The notes: generated by a model from the letters alone, not told the origin. A DNA stretch of 64,000 nt from Nocardioidaceae bacterium UBA4001 (GCA_002384855.1 DGBP01000022.1:54792-118791), one strand, 5' to 3'. Positions 1-8,784 are shown, counted from the stretch's first letter. Numbers and translations: made by a program.

Positions 1-1
1 C

Positions 2-1066
2 CTCGGGGTGAGGCTCGAGCTCGACGCCAAGGTCTCGGACCTGATGGCGCTCAAGGACGAGTACGACGCCGTCTTCCTCGCCGTAGGTGCCCAGCTCGGC
101 AAGCGGGCCTACATCCCGGCCGGTTCGGCGGCGAAGATGCTCGACGCGGTGTCGATGCTCCGCGACCTCGAGACCGGCGAGAAGCCGCTGCTCGGCCGCC
201 GGGTGGCGGTGTACGGCGGCGGCAACACCGCCATGGACGCGGCCCGCACCGCCAAGCGGCTCGGGGCCTCCGAGGCGGTCGTGGTCTACCGCCGCAACAA
301 GGACAAGATGCCCGCCCACGAGTCGGAGTTCATGGAGGCCACGGAGGAGGGGATCCTCTTCAAGTGGCTGACGACGATCAAGCATGTCGACGAGGGTCGG
401 CTGGTGATCGAGAAGATGGAGCTCGACGAGTCCGGCTTCCCGCAGCCGACCGGTGAGCTCGAGGAGCTCGAGGCCGACTCGCTCGTCCTCGCGCTCGGCC
501 AGGACACCGACCTGTCGCTGCTCGACGGTGTGCCCGGGCTCGTGGTCGAGGACGGTGTGGTCATGGTTGGTCGCGACATGATGACCGGCTGCCCCGGCAT
601 CTTCGCCGGCGGCGACATGGTCCCCTTCGAGCGCTCGGTCACCGTCGCGGTCGGGCACGGCAAGCGGGCCGCGAAGAACATCGACGCCTACCTGTCGGGG
701 GCGGCGCCCGAGCCCGTCGTACGACCGGCGCTGGCGTCGTACGACACCCTGAACACCTGGTACTACTCCGACGCGCCGCGCACCCGGCGACCCGTGCTGG
801 AGCGGGCACGGCGGGAGTCTACGTTCGACGAGGTGGTACTCGGGCTCGACGAGTCCAACGCGCTCTACGAGGCGCGGCGCTGCATGTCGTGCGGCAACTG
901 CTTCAGCTGCGACAACTGCTACGGGGTCTGCCCGGACAACGCCGTGATCAAGCTGGGTCGGCCGGGCGAGAAGTACCTGATCGACCTCGACTACTGCAAG
1001 GGCTGCGGCCTGTGCGTGAGCGAGTGTCCCGCCGGCGCGATCCAGATGGTGCCCGAGGAGATCTGA
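2..1066 (+). CDS. GltD-like FAD/NAD(P)-binding oxidoreductase with C-terminal 2[4Fe-4S] ferredoxin domain (5' end missing)
   Basis: The reading frame is open from the left edge, so the N-terminal FAD-binding part lies outside the window. The visible part has an NAD(P)-binding Rossmann loop (GGGNTAMD, about residue 70), a second FAD contact (GIFAGGD, about residue 200) and an iron-sulfur tail with CFSCDNCYGVCP and CKGCGLCVSECP, each a CxxCxxCxxxCP pattern for a [4Fe-4S] cluster. An extra CMSCGNC precedes them, as in glutamate synthase small-subunit relatives. Such proteins pass electrons between NAD(P)H and ferredoxin or a partner enzyme; the partner is not visible here. An in-frame GTG at position 8 is almost certainly internal. 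It could belong to a glutamate synthase, an AegA-like or an oxoacid:ferredoxin system. Confidence 0.85.
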   Translation, partial: LGVRLELDAKVSDLMALKDEYDAVFLAVGAQLGKRAYIPAGSAAKMLDAVSMLRDLETGEKPLLGRRVAVYGGGNTAMDAARTAKRLGASEAVVVYRRNKDKMPAHESEFMEATEEGILFKWLTTIKHVDEGRLVIEKMELDESGFPQPTGELEELEADSLVLALGQDTDLSLLDGVPGLVVEDGVVMVGRDMMTGCPGIFAGGDMVPFERSVTVAVGHGKRAAKNIDAYLSGAAPEPVVRPALASYDTLNTWYYSDAPRTRRPVLERARRESTFDEVVLGLDESNALYEARRCMSCGNCFSCDNCYGVCPDNAVIKLGRPGEKYLIDLDYCKGCGLCVSECPAGAIQMVPEEI

Positions 1067-1168
1067 CCGAGCCGGGAGACACTCGGCCGGGCGTGGAGCT
1101 GAGCACCCGTACTCGTGCGTGGCGACATCCCAGGTGCGTACCGTCGAGCCACCAGGGGAGGAGGCGCG

Positions 1169-2830
1169 ATGGGCGACGCGGAGAGCAGCACCGAGCACCG
1201 GCGGCGACGCGACCGGCCACGACGCGCCCGGCCGCGACCCGCTCCGCCACGCGCAGCCCGCGTCATGCTCGTCGGTGCGGTACTCGCGGTCGTGCTGGTC
1301 ACGGGCGTGCTGACCGTGCAGCGGTACGCCGGCGCGCCCACCGCGGTGAAGGAGTGCGCCATCCACGCCGTGTCGCCGCCCACGGTGCCCTCGCTGCCAC
1401 CCGGGGCGCGGCGCTATCCCCCGGGCACCGTGCAGGAGGGCGGCACGGTCAACGACGCCAGCTGCCTCAGCCGGACACCGGTGTACGGCGTGGTGCGACC
1501 CACGCATGAGCCGGCGGTCCGCGACGCCCTGGCCTTCGCGCGTGCCGAGGGGCTCACCGTGGCCGTCGCCGGCACACGCCACAGCATGGGCGGCCAGGCC
1601 TCCTTCCCGGGCGGGCTGGTCCTCGACATGACGGGGATGAGGCGCGTGCGGGTGGACGCGACCGCCCGCACCGTCCGCGTCCAAGGCGGAGCGACGTGGT
1701 CGCAGGTGCTCGAGGCAGTCCATGCCGAAGACCTCTCCGTCGCGAGCATGCCGAGCATCGACGTACTCAGCGTCGGGGGCACGCTGTCGGTGAACGCGCA
1801 CGGACTCGACTTCCGGGTCGGCAGTCTGGCGCCGAGCGTGAGGTCGCTTCGGCTGATGACCGCGGACGGGACGGTGCACACCGTCGACCGGACGCGGGAG
1901 CCGGAGCTGTTCCACGCAGCGCTGGGCGGCTACGGGCTCTTCGGTGTGATCCTCGAGGCCGAGCTCGAGCTGGTGGAGAGCGAGATGTACGAGCTGGAGC
2001 ACCGCGTGGTGCCCACAGCCGACTTCCCGCGCCTCTTCCGCGACGAGCTGGAGGCCGACGAGCGCTACCGGATGATGTACGCGCACCTGTCGACCTCACC
2101 CCGGACCTTCATGCAGGAGGCGATCGTCTACAGCTACGCCCGGACCGGGGACGTCCCCGAGGAGGTGCCCCCGCTGCGCGAGCAGGCGGACAGTGCCGTC
2201 GCCCGCTTCGTGCTCAACATGGCCCGGACCGGTCCGGTCGGGGAGCGCTTCAGGTGGGGCGCGCAGAAGCACGTGCTGCCGCACTTCCGGTCATGTCGCG
2301 AGGCGCGGAACGAGGCCCTGCGGCAAGCGGAGGCGTGCCTGGTCGGCCGCAACCAGGCGATGTACAACAGCCTCGGCCTGCTGGGCAACCGCCTCGACGA
2401 GCACACCGACATCCTCCAGGAGTACTTCCTGCCCCGAGAGGCGCTCGTGCCGTTCGTCGAGGACGCACGGGAGATCCTGCAGGAGCACGATGCGGTGCTG
2501 CTCAACGCCTCCATCCGGTCGGTGCAGGAGGGGGAGACGCTGCTGCGCTACGCCAAGGGAGAGCGGTTCTCGCTCGTCCTGTACCTGAGCCAGGAGGTCA
2601 CAGCCGCGGCGAACCGCGACATGGCCGCGCTGACGACGGCACTGGTCGCGACCGCCCTCGACCACGGGGGGACCTTCTACCTTCCCTACCAGCAGCACTA
2701 CACCCGTGCTGAAGTGGCGCGGGCGTACCCGGAGATCGACGGCTTCTTCGCGCTGAAGCGTCGGCACGACCCGGGCCTGCTGTTCCGCAACAGCCTCTAC
2801 GAGAGGTACGCCGACCCGGCCGGCACGTGA
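1169..2830 (+). CDS. Membrane-anchored FAD-linked oxidase (aldonolactone oxidase-like)
   Basis: The protein is 553 residues. The ATG at 1169 is chosen because GGGGAGGAGG lies just upstream; the frame is open further upstream without a comparable ribosome site. A very basic N-terminus is followed by one hydrophobic segment (about residues 32-53), giving a membrane anchor or uncleaved signal. The PCMH-type FAD domain follows, with GTRHSMGGQ; in sugar-1,4-lactone oxidases a His at this position carries covalent FAD. The C-terminal half fits the ALO-type substrate domain and ends with FALKRRHDPGLLFRNSLYER, which resembles the usual ending KxxxDPxxxF. Likely an exported flavin oxidase of a lactone or alcohol; the substrate is unknown. 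Confidence 0.8.
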   Translation: MGDAESSTEHRRRRDRPRRARPRPAPPRAARVMLVGAVLAVVLVTGVLTVQRYAGAPTAVKECAIHAVSPPTVPSLPPGARRYPPGTVQEGGTVNDASCLSRTPVYGVVRPTHEPAVRDALAFARAEGLTVAVAGTRHSMGGQASFPGGLVLDMTGMRRVRVDATARTVRVQGGATWSQVLEAVHAEDLSVASMPSIDVLSVGGTLSVNAHGLDFRVGSLAPSVRSLRLMTADGTVHTVDRTREPELFHAALGGYGLFGVILEAELELVESEMYELEHRVVPTADFPRLFRDELEADERYRMMYAHLSTSPRTFMQEAIVYSYARTGDVPEEVPPLREQADSAVARFVLNMARTGPVGERFRWGAQKHVLPHFRSCREARNEALRQAEACLVGRNQAMYNSLGLLGNRLDEHTDILQEYFLPREALVPFVEDAREILQEHDAVLLNASIRSVQEGETLLRYAKGERFSLVLYLSQEVTAAANRDMAALTTALVATALDHGGTFYLPYQQHYTRAEVARAYPEIDGFFALKRRHDPGLLFRNSLYERYADPAGT

Positions 2831-3006
2831 GAGCGGCGCGGTCGGCCGAGCCGGCGGCCGGTGCTCGCCCGCCAGGGCAGGCGCATGGCAGGGACCTGTT
2901 CCGGGAGGCGGGGGTGACGCCCGGCCCTGGGTCACGGTTGGGCTCGGGCGCGGGCAGCGCTACCTTGGCCTTGCCCCGTCCCACGGCCACTTTGAGGATG
3001 ACCCGC

Positions 3007-3885
3007 ATGGCGCGCATGGCTCCACACAAGGTCCTGCTCCACGGCCACGAGCTCTCCTACGTCGACAGCGGCTCCGGACCGGTGGCGCTGTTCATCCACG
3101 GGATCCTCGGCTCGCAACGGCAGTGGGCCCACCTCGTAGACAAGATGGACGACACCCACCGGGTGCTCGTGCCCGACCTGTTCGGTCACGGAGAGTCGGC
3201 GAAGCCGCTGGGGGACTACTCGCTCAGCTCCCACGCCGCGACCATGCGCGACCTCCTCGATCACCTCGGGATCGAACGGGTCACGCTCGTCGGGCACTCG
3301 CTCGGGGGCGGCATCGCGATGCAGTTCTTCTACCTCTTCCCCGAGCGGGTCGACCGCCTCGTGCTCGTCTCCAGTGGCGGCCTGGGACGTGAGGTGAACC
3401 TGGTCCTGCGCTCCGCGACCCTGCCCGGCGCCGCGCAGGTGCTCAGCCTCGTCGCCTCCCCTCCCGTCCTCTCGCGTGTCGAGGCACTCGGTCGCGGCGC
3501 GTCGAAGGTCGGCTGGCGACCCGGCGCGGACATCGGCGCGATCTGGCGGGGGTTCAGCTCGCTCGCGGACCGGGAGAGTCGACGCGCCTTCCTCGCCACC
3601 ACCCGTGCCGTCATCGACATCGGCGGCCAGAGCATCAGCGCCCACGACCACCTCGAGAGCGTGCTACCGATCCCGACCCTGATCGTGTGGGGCTCCAAGG
3701 ACCGGATGATCCCGGCCTGGCATGCGCTCAGCGCTCAGCGTGCGGTTCCCGACTGCCGGGTCGAGCTGTTCGAAGGCGCGGGTCACTTCCCGCACCTCGA
3801 CGACCCGGACCGCTTCGCGCGCGTGCTCCGTGAGTTCATCGCCGCCGGGCGCGACGGAGGACAGCCGACCGCGGTCGAGGGCTGA
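3007..3885 (+). CDS. Alpha/beta-fold hydrolase
   Basis: A 292-residue alpha/beta hydrolase. HGILGS forms the oxyanion-hole region, GHSLGGG is the nucleophile elbow with the catalytic Ser, WGSKDRMIP carries the acid and GAGHFPHLDDP the catalytic His. I prefer the ATG at 3007 because GAGG ends nine bases before it; ATGs at 2998 and 3016 are in frame, and the frame stays open back to 2827 into the preceding gene. The substrate cannot be read from the sequence. Relatives include esterases, haloperoxidases and MhpC-like C-C hydrolases. Confidence 0.85.
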   Translation: MARMAPHKVLLHGHELSYVDSGSGPVALFIHGILGSQRQWAHLVDKMDDTHRVLVPDLFGHGESAKPLGDYSLSSHAATMRDLLDHLGIERVTLVGHSLGGGIAMQFFYLFPERVDRLVLVSSGGLGREVNLVLRSATLPGAAQVLSLVASPPVLSRVEALGRGASKVGWRPGADIGAIWRGFSSLADRESRRAFLATTRAVIDIGGQSISAHDHLESVLPIPTLIVWGSKDRMIPAWHALSAQRAVPDCRVELFEGAGHFPHLDDPDRFARVLREFIAAGRDGGQPTAVEG

Positions 3886-4251
3886 CCCCGCCGTGCGGCG
3901 GTACGGGCAGGCGGTAGTCGACGTTCGCCGGCCGGGACGATCTCCTCTGGCGCCCGCATCTACACGCACCTGTTGGGCTTCCACCTCGAGGGCGGAGTCG
4001 AGTACACCGAGGTCGTCCCCGGTCAGCGCATCGTCGCGCAGGCCCACTGGTTCACGGAGAAGCCGACGTGGACGTTCACGTTCGAACCCGCCGATGGCGG
4101 CACGAGGGTGACCGCTGAGGGCGAGCGGGACCTGAAGGTCCCCGTCGTCGGTCAGCCCATCGAGAGGATGATGGTGAAGGAGCACGAGCCCTTCATCGAG
4201 GAGATGCTCGCCAACCTCGAGACACAGGTGGAGGTCAAGAACCCCGCCTGA
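3886..4251 (+). pseudogene. SRPBCC-family fragment, 5' truncated
   Basis: From about 3961 the frame encodes a convincing C-terminal half of an SRPBCC (START/Bet v 1-like) protein: an EYTEVVPGQRIV strand, FTFEPADGGTRVTAEGE, and a terminal helix ending EEMLANLETQVEVK. The frame is open back to the preceding stop at 3885, but the intervening residues look like translated non-coding sequence. There is no ATG; the only nearby start is TTG at 3973 without a ribosome site. About 50-60 N-terminal residues of a normal family member are absent. I read it as a deletion remnant, but a short expressed protein from 3973 cannot be excluded. Confidence 0.6.
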
Positions 4252-4263
4252 TGTCGCGCAGTC

Positions 4264-4351
4264 GGGGCCACAGCCGTCCTTACGGACCGTTGTGGCCCCG
4301 AACCTGTTGAACAAGGGGGCTACAACCGTCCATCTGGACGGTCACGGCCCC
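4264..4351. repeat. Two tandem related palindromes (REP-like or bidirectional terminator)
   Basis: Two 36-nt hairpins with 16-nt arms and 4-nt loops lie 52 nt apart start to start: 4264-4299 (GGGGCCACAGCCGTCC, loop TTAC) and 4316-4351 (GGGGCTACAACCGTCC, loop ATCT). The arms are near-complementary with a few mismatches and the two copies resemble each other. They sit between the SRPBCC remnant and the oppositely oriented transglycosylase-like gene, where a terminator is expected, but duplication of a similar palindrome is also typical of REP-type repeats. There is no T tract. Confidence 0.75.
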
Positions 4352-4366
4352 GAAGCCGGAGGTCGG

Positions 4367-5797
4367 TCACGGCGTCTCGGGCGGCACGATCTCGACGACC
4401 ACCAGCGGCTCGGTGCCCTCGACGACGACGAGCGAGAGGACCTGGCCGACCATGGCCGCGAGCTCCTCGTCGGTCTTGCCGAGCAGCTCGAGATCGAGCG
4501 GCAGCAGCACCGGCTCGCCGGTCTCCGACGAGACGACCTCGATGCAGAAGCCCTCGTCGCAGGTCAGCCACATGCCCTCGACCACGACGGTCACCGGCTC
4601 ACCGGGCTCCTCGGCAGGGGGCTCCTCGACCGGGGGGTCGTCAGCGGCCGGTTCTTCGACCGCGGGCTCCTCGACGGGGGGCTCCTCGACCGGGGGGTCG
4701 TCAGCGGCCGGTTCTTCGACCGCGGGCCCTGCGACGGCAGGTTCTTCGGCCGCGGGATCCTCGACGGCCGGCTCCTCGACCAGCGGCTCCTCCGCCGGGG
4801 CCGGCGCGGCCGGCTTGGGCGTGGCCGGCTCCTCCGTGGGCGTGGCCGGCTTGGTCGGGGCCGAGTCCTCGGGCGTCCTCGTCGCGGCCGGCTTGTCGGG
4901 CCGGCGTCGCTCGACCGGGCGGGCCTCCTCGATCCGCTTCACGGCCCGGGCGGACTCGGTCCGGGCCGGGGCGCTGGTGCCGGTGTCGAGCAGCTTGCCG
5001 ATCGTCTGCAGGGCCGGCGGGTCGGCGACGGCGAACTCGCCTGCGGCGTACTCCGCCTCGACGGCGAGCACCTGGTCGACGTACACCCGGGAGTGGTTCA
5101 GCCCGCGAAGCGCCGCGGCCGCACCGTCCTCGTCGCCGAGCCGCTCACCGGTCGCGCACAGGAAGACCGCGGTCGCGAGCGCCGCGTCGTCGACGTCGTG
5201 GGGGGAGCGGCGACCGTCCCCGTCCCCGTCGACGGCCGCAACGTTCCACACCGCGGGCTGCAGCTGCATCGGGCCGACCGCGCGGTCCTCGTCCGCGTCC
5301 CCGTCGAACTCGCCGGCGTCGGTGTCGGCGACGAGTGCGGAGGCGGCCGTCGCGGCCGGGGCGACGATGTCGGGCCGGGCCACCGCGTCGGCGCCGAGCT
5401 CGCTGTCGGCCACCTGGCCGTGTCGGCTGCTGACCTGGCCCACGGCCGCGAGGAGGGTCCACGAGAGCCCGCAGGACTCCTCGACCTCACCGAGGATGTC
5501 CGCGGCGCGCTTGTAGCCCTGCAGGGCGGCCCAGGGGATGTCGCCGGCGCGGACGTCGACCACGGCCGCGCGGCGGGCGGTGGGCGCGGTGACGGTGGGC
5601 TCGGCGGGCGTCACCGGTGCGAGCGCGGCCTCGGCCTCGGCGATCTCCGCCATCACCGACGGGGTGGGCGCGGGCTCCTCGAGGGCTCCGATCGGGAGCA
5701 TCCCGGCGCTGGACGTGCCCAGGACGAGCGGCAGGGTCGCGAGCGTGACGAACGCGGGCGCGTGCAGCTTCGCCCTCGTGCTGCGGTGCCGGACCAT
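4367..5797 (-). CDS. Secreted lytic-transglycosylase-like protein with Pro/Glu-rich repeats; catalytic Glu apparently absent
   Basis: A 476-residue protein with a signal peptide (basic start, hydrophobic residues about 14-30). Residues 85-220 resemble actinobacterial MltB/SLT-like lytic transglycosylases: CGLSWTLLAAVG, then GPMQLQPAVWN, DGDGDGRRSPHDVDDAALA and a late AVFLC. The usual xxESxHG catalytic segment reads QVSSRHGQ (about residues 121-128), so the general-acid Glu is Ser. A low-complexity EEPAVEEPAADD region (about 310-395) follows, then a small C-terminal domain with two Cys. GAGGGAGC precedes the ATG. By family it should bind or cleave peptidoglycan; with the Glu lost it may be a binding or scaffolding protein. 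The 205-bp gap upstream (5798-6002) holds a TTGACA on this strand (5847-5842) but no convincing -10 or riboswitch. Confidence 0.75.
   Translation of the reverse strand: MVRHRSTRAKLHAPAFVTLATLPLVLGTSSAGMLPIGALEEPAPTPSVMAEIAEAEAALAPVTPAEPTVTAPTARRAAVVDVRAGDIPWAALQGYKRAADILGEVEESCGLSWTLLAAVGQVSSRHGQVADSELGADAVARPDIVAPAATAASALVADTDAGEFDGDADEDRAVGPMQLQPAVWNVAAVDGDGDGRRSPHDVDDAALATAVFLCATGERLGDEDGAAAALRGLNHSRVYVDQVLAVEAEYAAGEFAVADPPALQTIGKLLDTGTSAPARTESARAVKRIEEARPVERRRPDKPAATRTPEDSAPTKPATPTEEPATPKPAAPAPAEEPLVEEPAVEDPAAEEPAVAGPAVEEPAADDPPVEEPPVEEPAVEEPAADDPPVEEPPAEEPGEPVTVVVEGMWLTCDEGFCIEVVSSETGEPVLLPLDLELLGKTDEELAAMVGQVLSLVVVEGTEPLVVVEIVPPETP
4617..4727 (-). repeat. 60-bp tandem direct repeat inside the transglycosylase-like gene
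   Basis: A 51-bp stretch (4617-4667) is repeated exactly at 4677-4727 with 60-bp periodicity. It encodes the second and first copies of the acidic block around EEPAADDPPVEEPPVEEPAV. Exact identity at nucleotide level implies recent slippage or unequal exchange, so the length of this linker probably varies between strains. Confidence 0.85.
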
Positions 5798-6002
5798 CTG
5801 GTTGCTCCCTCGCCGTCTGTCGCCTATCTGACCCTATGCAATGTCAACGGTTCGCAACAGGGGCTGATGGCCTCAGGTTGGCGGCACCACGCTGACTAGT
5901 GGGAGGGGGGTCCGAGTCACCGAGATCACGTGGCGGACCGCCCTCCTGAGCGGTTGCCCCGGTGAAACTGCGGGCACTATCGGGCAAACCACCCTCGTCC
6001 CG

Positions 6003-6671
6003 TCACCGGCTGACGGCGCGCGCCGGCGCGCTCTCGGGCGGGCGGCCCAGGAACGCGAGCAGCCGCTGCCCGGACGGCGCGCCGGGAGCCGCCGCCAGGG
6101 CAGGTGCGAAGCGGTGCGGTCGGTCGTCCCCGGAGACGACCACCGGCGCCAGCCGCAGGAGCTCGGTGGCCAGCTCGTCGGGCAGGGGACGCGGGTGCCC
6201 GCAGGCCACCGACACGTCCCAGCCGTGCACGGCCACCTCGAGCGCACCGGCTCCGGCCAGCACGCCCGTCGTGAGCGGACGGCCCCCGACGAGCACGTCG
6301 TGCCGGGAGTGGCGGCCCCTGCCGGCGGGAGCGCCGGGGCGCTCGGGGTGGCGGGGGCCGGTCAAGGACGGCAGCGCGCCGAGCACAGCGGCCGTCCCCG
6401 CCCCGAGCGCGTCCCGCACGTCAGGTGACCCGTATGCCGTGGCGGCCAGCCGGACCTCTCCGCAGGACCCCGCCTCGTGCAGGGAGGCGAGTGAGTCGGC
6501 GAGGTGGGCGAGAAGGGTGGCCAGGTCCCACTCACGGCAGGGTGTCGGCGCCGTCATGAGGTCGGGCCGGACCAGGACGAGCGAACCTCTGGTGTAGGCG
6601 ATCGCCCGGTCCAGCAGCTCGACGCCGGCCCAGGGCGGCCCGGTCGAGGCCGGGCCCCGTGCGACGTCCAT
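6003..6671 (-). CDS. TIGR03086-type / mycothiol-dependent maleylpyruvate isomerase-fold protein
   Basis: A 222-residue protein. The N-terminal helix bundle has LLDRAIAYTRG, then PTPCREWDLATLLAHLADS, the PTPCxxWd..LlaHl signature of the DinB/MDMPI metal-binding fold; a later VAVHGWDVSVA supplies another conserved His. Characterised relatives use a divalent metal and often mycothiol as thiol cofactor; no specific reaction can be assigned. The ATG lies two bases after the stop of the upstream sigma gene, so the two are cotranscribed and probably translationally coupled. The frame extends further upstream only as a shadow of that gene. Confidence 0.8.
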   Translation of the reverse strand: MDVARGPASTGPPWAGVELLDRAIAYTRGSLVLVRPDLMTAPTPCREWDLATLLAHLADSLASLHEAGSCGEVRLAATAYGSPDVRDALGAGTAAVLGALPSLTGPRHPERPGAPAGRGRHSRHDVLVGGRPLTTGVLAGAGALEVAVHGWDVSVACGHPRPLPDELATELLRLAPVVVSGDDRPHRFAPALAAAPGAPSGQRLLAFLGRPPESAPARAVSR

Positions 6672-6673
6672 CC

Positions 6674-7699
6674 TCAGCCCGGGTGGACGTCCGGGAGCCC
6701 GAAGGCGCTGAACAGCCCGGTGTCGAAGAAGCAGCCGACATGCGAGACGGCACCGTCGGAGAGCGTGAGCACCTGGAGCTGGAAGGCGCGGTGCACCCCC
6801 GACGGGTCGCGCATGTAGAGCGCGAAGGCCGGCTGCCCGTTGGCGTGGGTGCGGACCATCCGCATGTCCGCCGGGCCGCTCGCGGGGCACTGCTGGGAGA
6901 TGAGATTCCCGATCGTGCGCGCGCCTTGGTACCACCCGGTGAAGGGCGGCATCTCCCAGATCGCGTCCTCGGTGAAGAGGCTGACGATCGCGTCCACGTC
7001 GTAGCTCTCGAAGGCGGCGACGTAGCGGTCGAGCAGCTCACGCTGCTCCGGCCGCACGGGCTCCACGACGTCGTCACGGTTCAGCCCTGCCTCGTCGAGA
7101 TGTGCACGCGCTCGCTGCAGCATGCTGTTCACCGCCGCGGTGCTGGTGCCGAGCAGCTCGGCGACCTCGGCGGCCCGCCAGCGGAGCACCTCACGCAGGA
7201 CCAGGACCGCGCGCTGGCGCGGTGGCAGGTTCTGCAACGTGGCGACGAAGGCCAGCCGGATGCTCTCGCGCGACGTGACCACGGAGGCGGGGTCGTCGGG
7301 CAGGTCGTCGGGCAGGTCGCCGACCAGCCGGTCGGGAAGGGGTTCCAGCCAGGGAACCTCCGGCTGCTGGACGAGCGTGGCGTACGGGTCCGAGGCCTCC
7401 TGGCCCAGGCCCGTGGGCAGGGGGCGTCGGCCGCGGCTCTGCAACGCGGTCAGGCAGGCGTTCGTGGCGATGCGGTACAGCCAGGTCCGCATCGAGGACC
7501 GACCCTCGAAGGTGTTCTGCGAGCGCCAGGCGCGCAGGTAGGTCTCCTGGACGAGGTCCTCGGCATCGTGGATCGAGCCGAGCATCCGGTAGCAGTGCGC
7601 GAACAGCTCGGGCCGGTACCGGTCGAGCGCGGCGGCATCGGTCACCTCCTCGGGTGTCTCGTGCGTTGACCAGGTGGACGTGCTCTCTGCGGTCGCCAT
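6674..7699 (-). CDS. ECF sigma factor with C-terminal SnoaL-like domain (TIGR02960/SigG type)
   Basis: A 341-residue ECF-family sigma factor. Sigma2 is at about 25-95 (FAHCYRMLGSIHDAEDLVQETYLRAW, then RTWLYRIATNACL) and sigma4 at about 155-210 (LPPRQRAVLVLREV, VAELLGTSTAAVNSMLQRAR). Residues 220-340 form a SnoaL-like NTF2 domain (ELLDRYVAAFESYDVDAIVSLF). In sigma factors of this build the C-terminal domain, not a separate anti-sigma factor, is thought to modulate activity. It is the middle gene of a three-gene operon, three bases after the VOC gene and two before the TIGR03086 gene, so these may be its targets or sensors. Confidence 0.9.
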   Translation of the reverse strand: MATAESTSTWSTHETPEEVTDAAALDRYRPELFAHCYRMLGSIHDAEDLVQETYLRAWRSQNTFEGRSSMRTWLYRIATNACLTALQSRGRRPLPTGLGQEASDPYATLVQQPEVPWLEPLPDRLVGDLPDDLPDDPASVVTSRESIRLAFVATLQNLPPRQRAVLVLREVLRWRAAEVAELLGTSTAAVNSMLQRARAHLDEAGLNRDDVVEPVRPEQRELLDRYVAAFESYDVDAIVSLFTEDAIWEMPPFTGWYQGARTIGNLISQQCPASGPADMRMVRTHANGQPAFALYMRDPSGVHRAFQLQVLTLSDGAVSHVGCFFDTGLFSAFGLPDVHPG

Positions 7700-7702
7700 G
7701 GC

Positions 7703-8113
7703 TCAGACCTGCTCCTCCAGTGCGGTGGGATCGAGGAAGAGGACCTCCCACAGGTGCCCGTCGGGGTCCTCGAAGCTGCGGGTGTAGACGAACCCCTCGT
7801 CCTGGGTCCCCCCGGCGGGGGCGCCTCCCGAGACGAGCGCGTGGTCGACGAGCCGGTCGACCTCCTCGCGGTCGACGGCGGACAGGGCGAGGATCGCCTC
7901 GGCGTGCGTTCGGGTGTCGGCGACCGGCTTGTCCGTGAACGTGCCGAAGAACCGCTCGGTCAGCAGCATCACGTAGGCGCTGTCGCTGAGGACGAGGCAG
8001 GCGGCGTCCTCGTCGGTGAGTCGGGGGTCGAAGGTCGTCCCCAGCCCGGTCCAGAACTCCACGGCGCGTGCGAGGTCCGACACAGGGAGGTTGACGAAGA
8101 TCATCCGGCTCAT
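7703..8113 (-). CDS. VOC-family (glyoxalase/bleomycin-resistance fold) protein
   Basis: A 136-residue protein with one pair of VOC modules: MIFVNLPVSDLARAVEFWTGLG at the N-terminus and FEDPDGHLWEVLFLDP at the C-terminus, the usual place of the last metal-binding Glu. The family includes lyases, dioxygenases and binding proteins; the substrate is not predictable. It is the first gene of the operon with the sigma factor and the TIGR03086 protein. The ATG at 8113 follows AAGGAGC on the coding strand. Confidence 0.85.
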   Translation of the reverse strand: MSRMIFVNLPVSDLARAVEFWTGLGTTFDPRLTDEDAACLVLSDSAYVMLLTERFFGTFTDKPVADTRTHAEAILALSAVDREEVDRLVDHALVSGGAPAGGTQDEGFVYTRSFEDPDGHLWEVLFLDPTALEEQV

Positions 8114-8264
8114 GAGCGCTCCTTGCCTCGGGGTGGTCGAGGGGTTCGACCAGCCGCGGCGCGAGAACTCATCGGTGCCGGGCAGGCGAGGTCGTCGGGG
8201 TCCACTCCACGTCTACACCCGCGGCGGCATACTCGTCGAACACGTTGTCATCCAGGAGGTCTCG

Positions 8265-8780
8265 ATGAGCCACGCCAACGCTCTCCTCGTCGACGGGTTC
8301 GGCCGTGTGCACGGATCGGTCCACGCCGTCGTCGAGGGCCTCGGGCGGGACCAGCTCGTCCACCGGCTCGACCGCGACGCGAACACGATCACCTGGCTGG
8401 TGTGGCACCTGACGCGGGTCCAGGACGACCACGTCTCCGCCCTCGCCGGCCAGGATCAGGCGTGGACCGCGGAGGGCTGGGCGGACCGGTTCGGCCTGCC
8501 GTTCGCCCCGGAGGACCACGGCTTCGGCCACACCTGCGAGGAGGTCGCGGCCGTCGACGTGGACCCGGGGCTCCTGCTCGGCTACCACGACGCCGTGCAC
8601 GCGCGCACGGTCGCCTACGTCGAGGGACTGCGGGACGAGGAGTACGACGACGTGGTGGACCGGTCGTGGGACCCGCCCGTGACGCGGGCGGTGCGCCTGG
8701 TCAGCGTGATGGACGACGACATGCAGCACATCGGCCAGGCGGCGTTCGTCCGCGGAGTCGTCGAACGGCTGATCGCCTGA
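8265..8780 (+). CDS. DinB / DUF664-family protein
   Basis: A 171-residue helical-bundle protein. Motifs include LDRDANTITWLVWHLTRVQDDHV near residues 35-60, a DDMQHIGQAAFVRG helix near the C-terminus, and spaced His residues that form the metal site of DinB/YfiT proteins. Actinobacterial DUF664 members are suspected bacillithiol- or mycothiol-dependent transferases. The start at 8265 follows AGGAGGTCTCG; the frame is open further upstream but lacks signals. It is transcribed divergently from the VOC-sigma operon, with about 150 bp between. Confidence 0.8.
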   Translation: MSHANALLVDGFGRVHGSVHAVVEGLGRDQLVHRLDRDANTITWLVWHLTRVQDDHVSALAGQDQAWTAEGWADRFGLPFAPEDHGFGHTCEEVAAVDVDPGLLLGYHDAVHARTVAYVEGLRDEEYDDVVDRSWDPPVTRAVRLVSVMDDDMQHIGQAAFVRGVVERLIA

Positions 8781-8784
8781 GGCC

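Noticed and set aside
4292..5899. A 535-codon + strand frame opposite the transglycosylase-like gene
   Set aside because: Antisense shadow made of translated repeats; it has no ribosome site and no domain.
5798..6002. A c-di-AMP (ydaO-type) riboswitch before the transglycosylase-like gene
   Set aside because: Cell-wall hydrolase genes in actinobacteria often have one, but the conserved ydaO core sequences are not present in this 205-bp gap.
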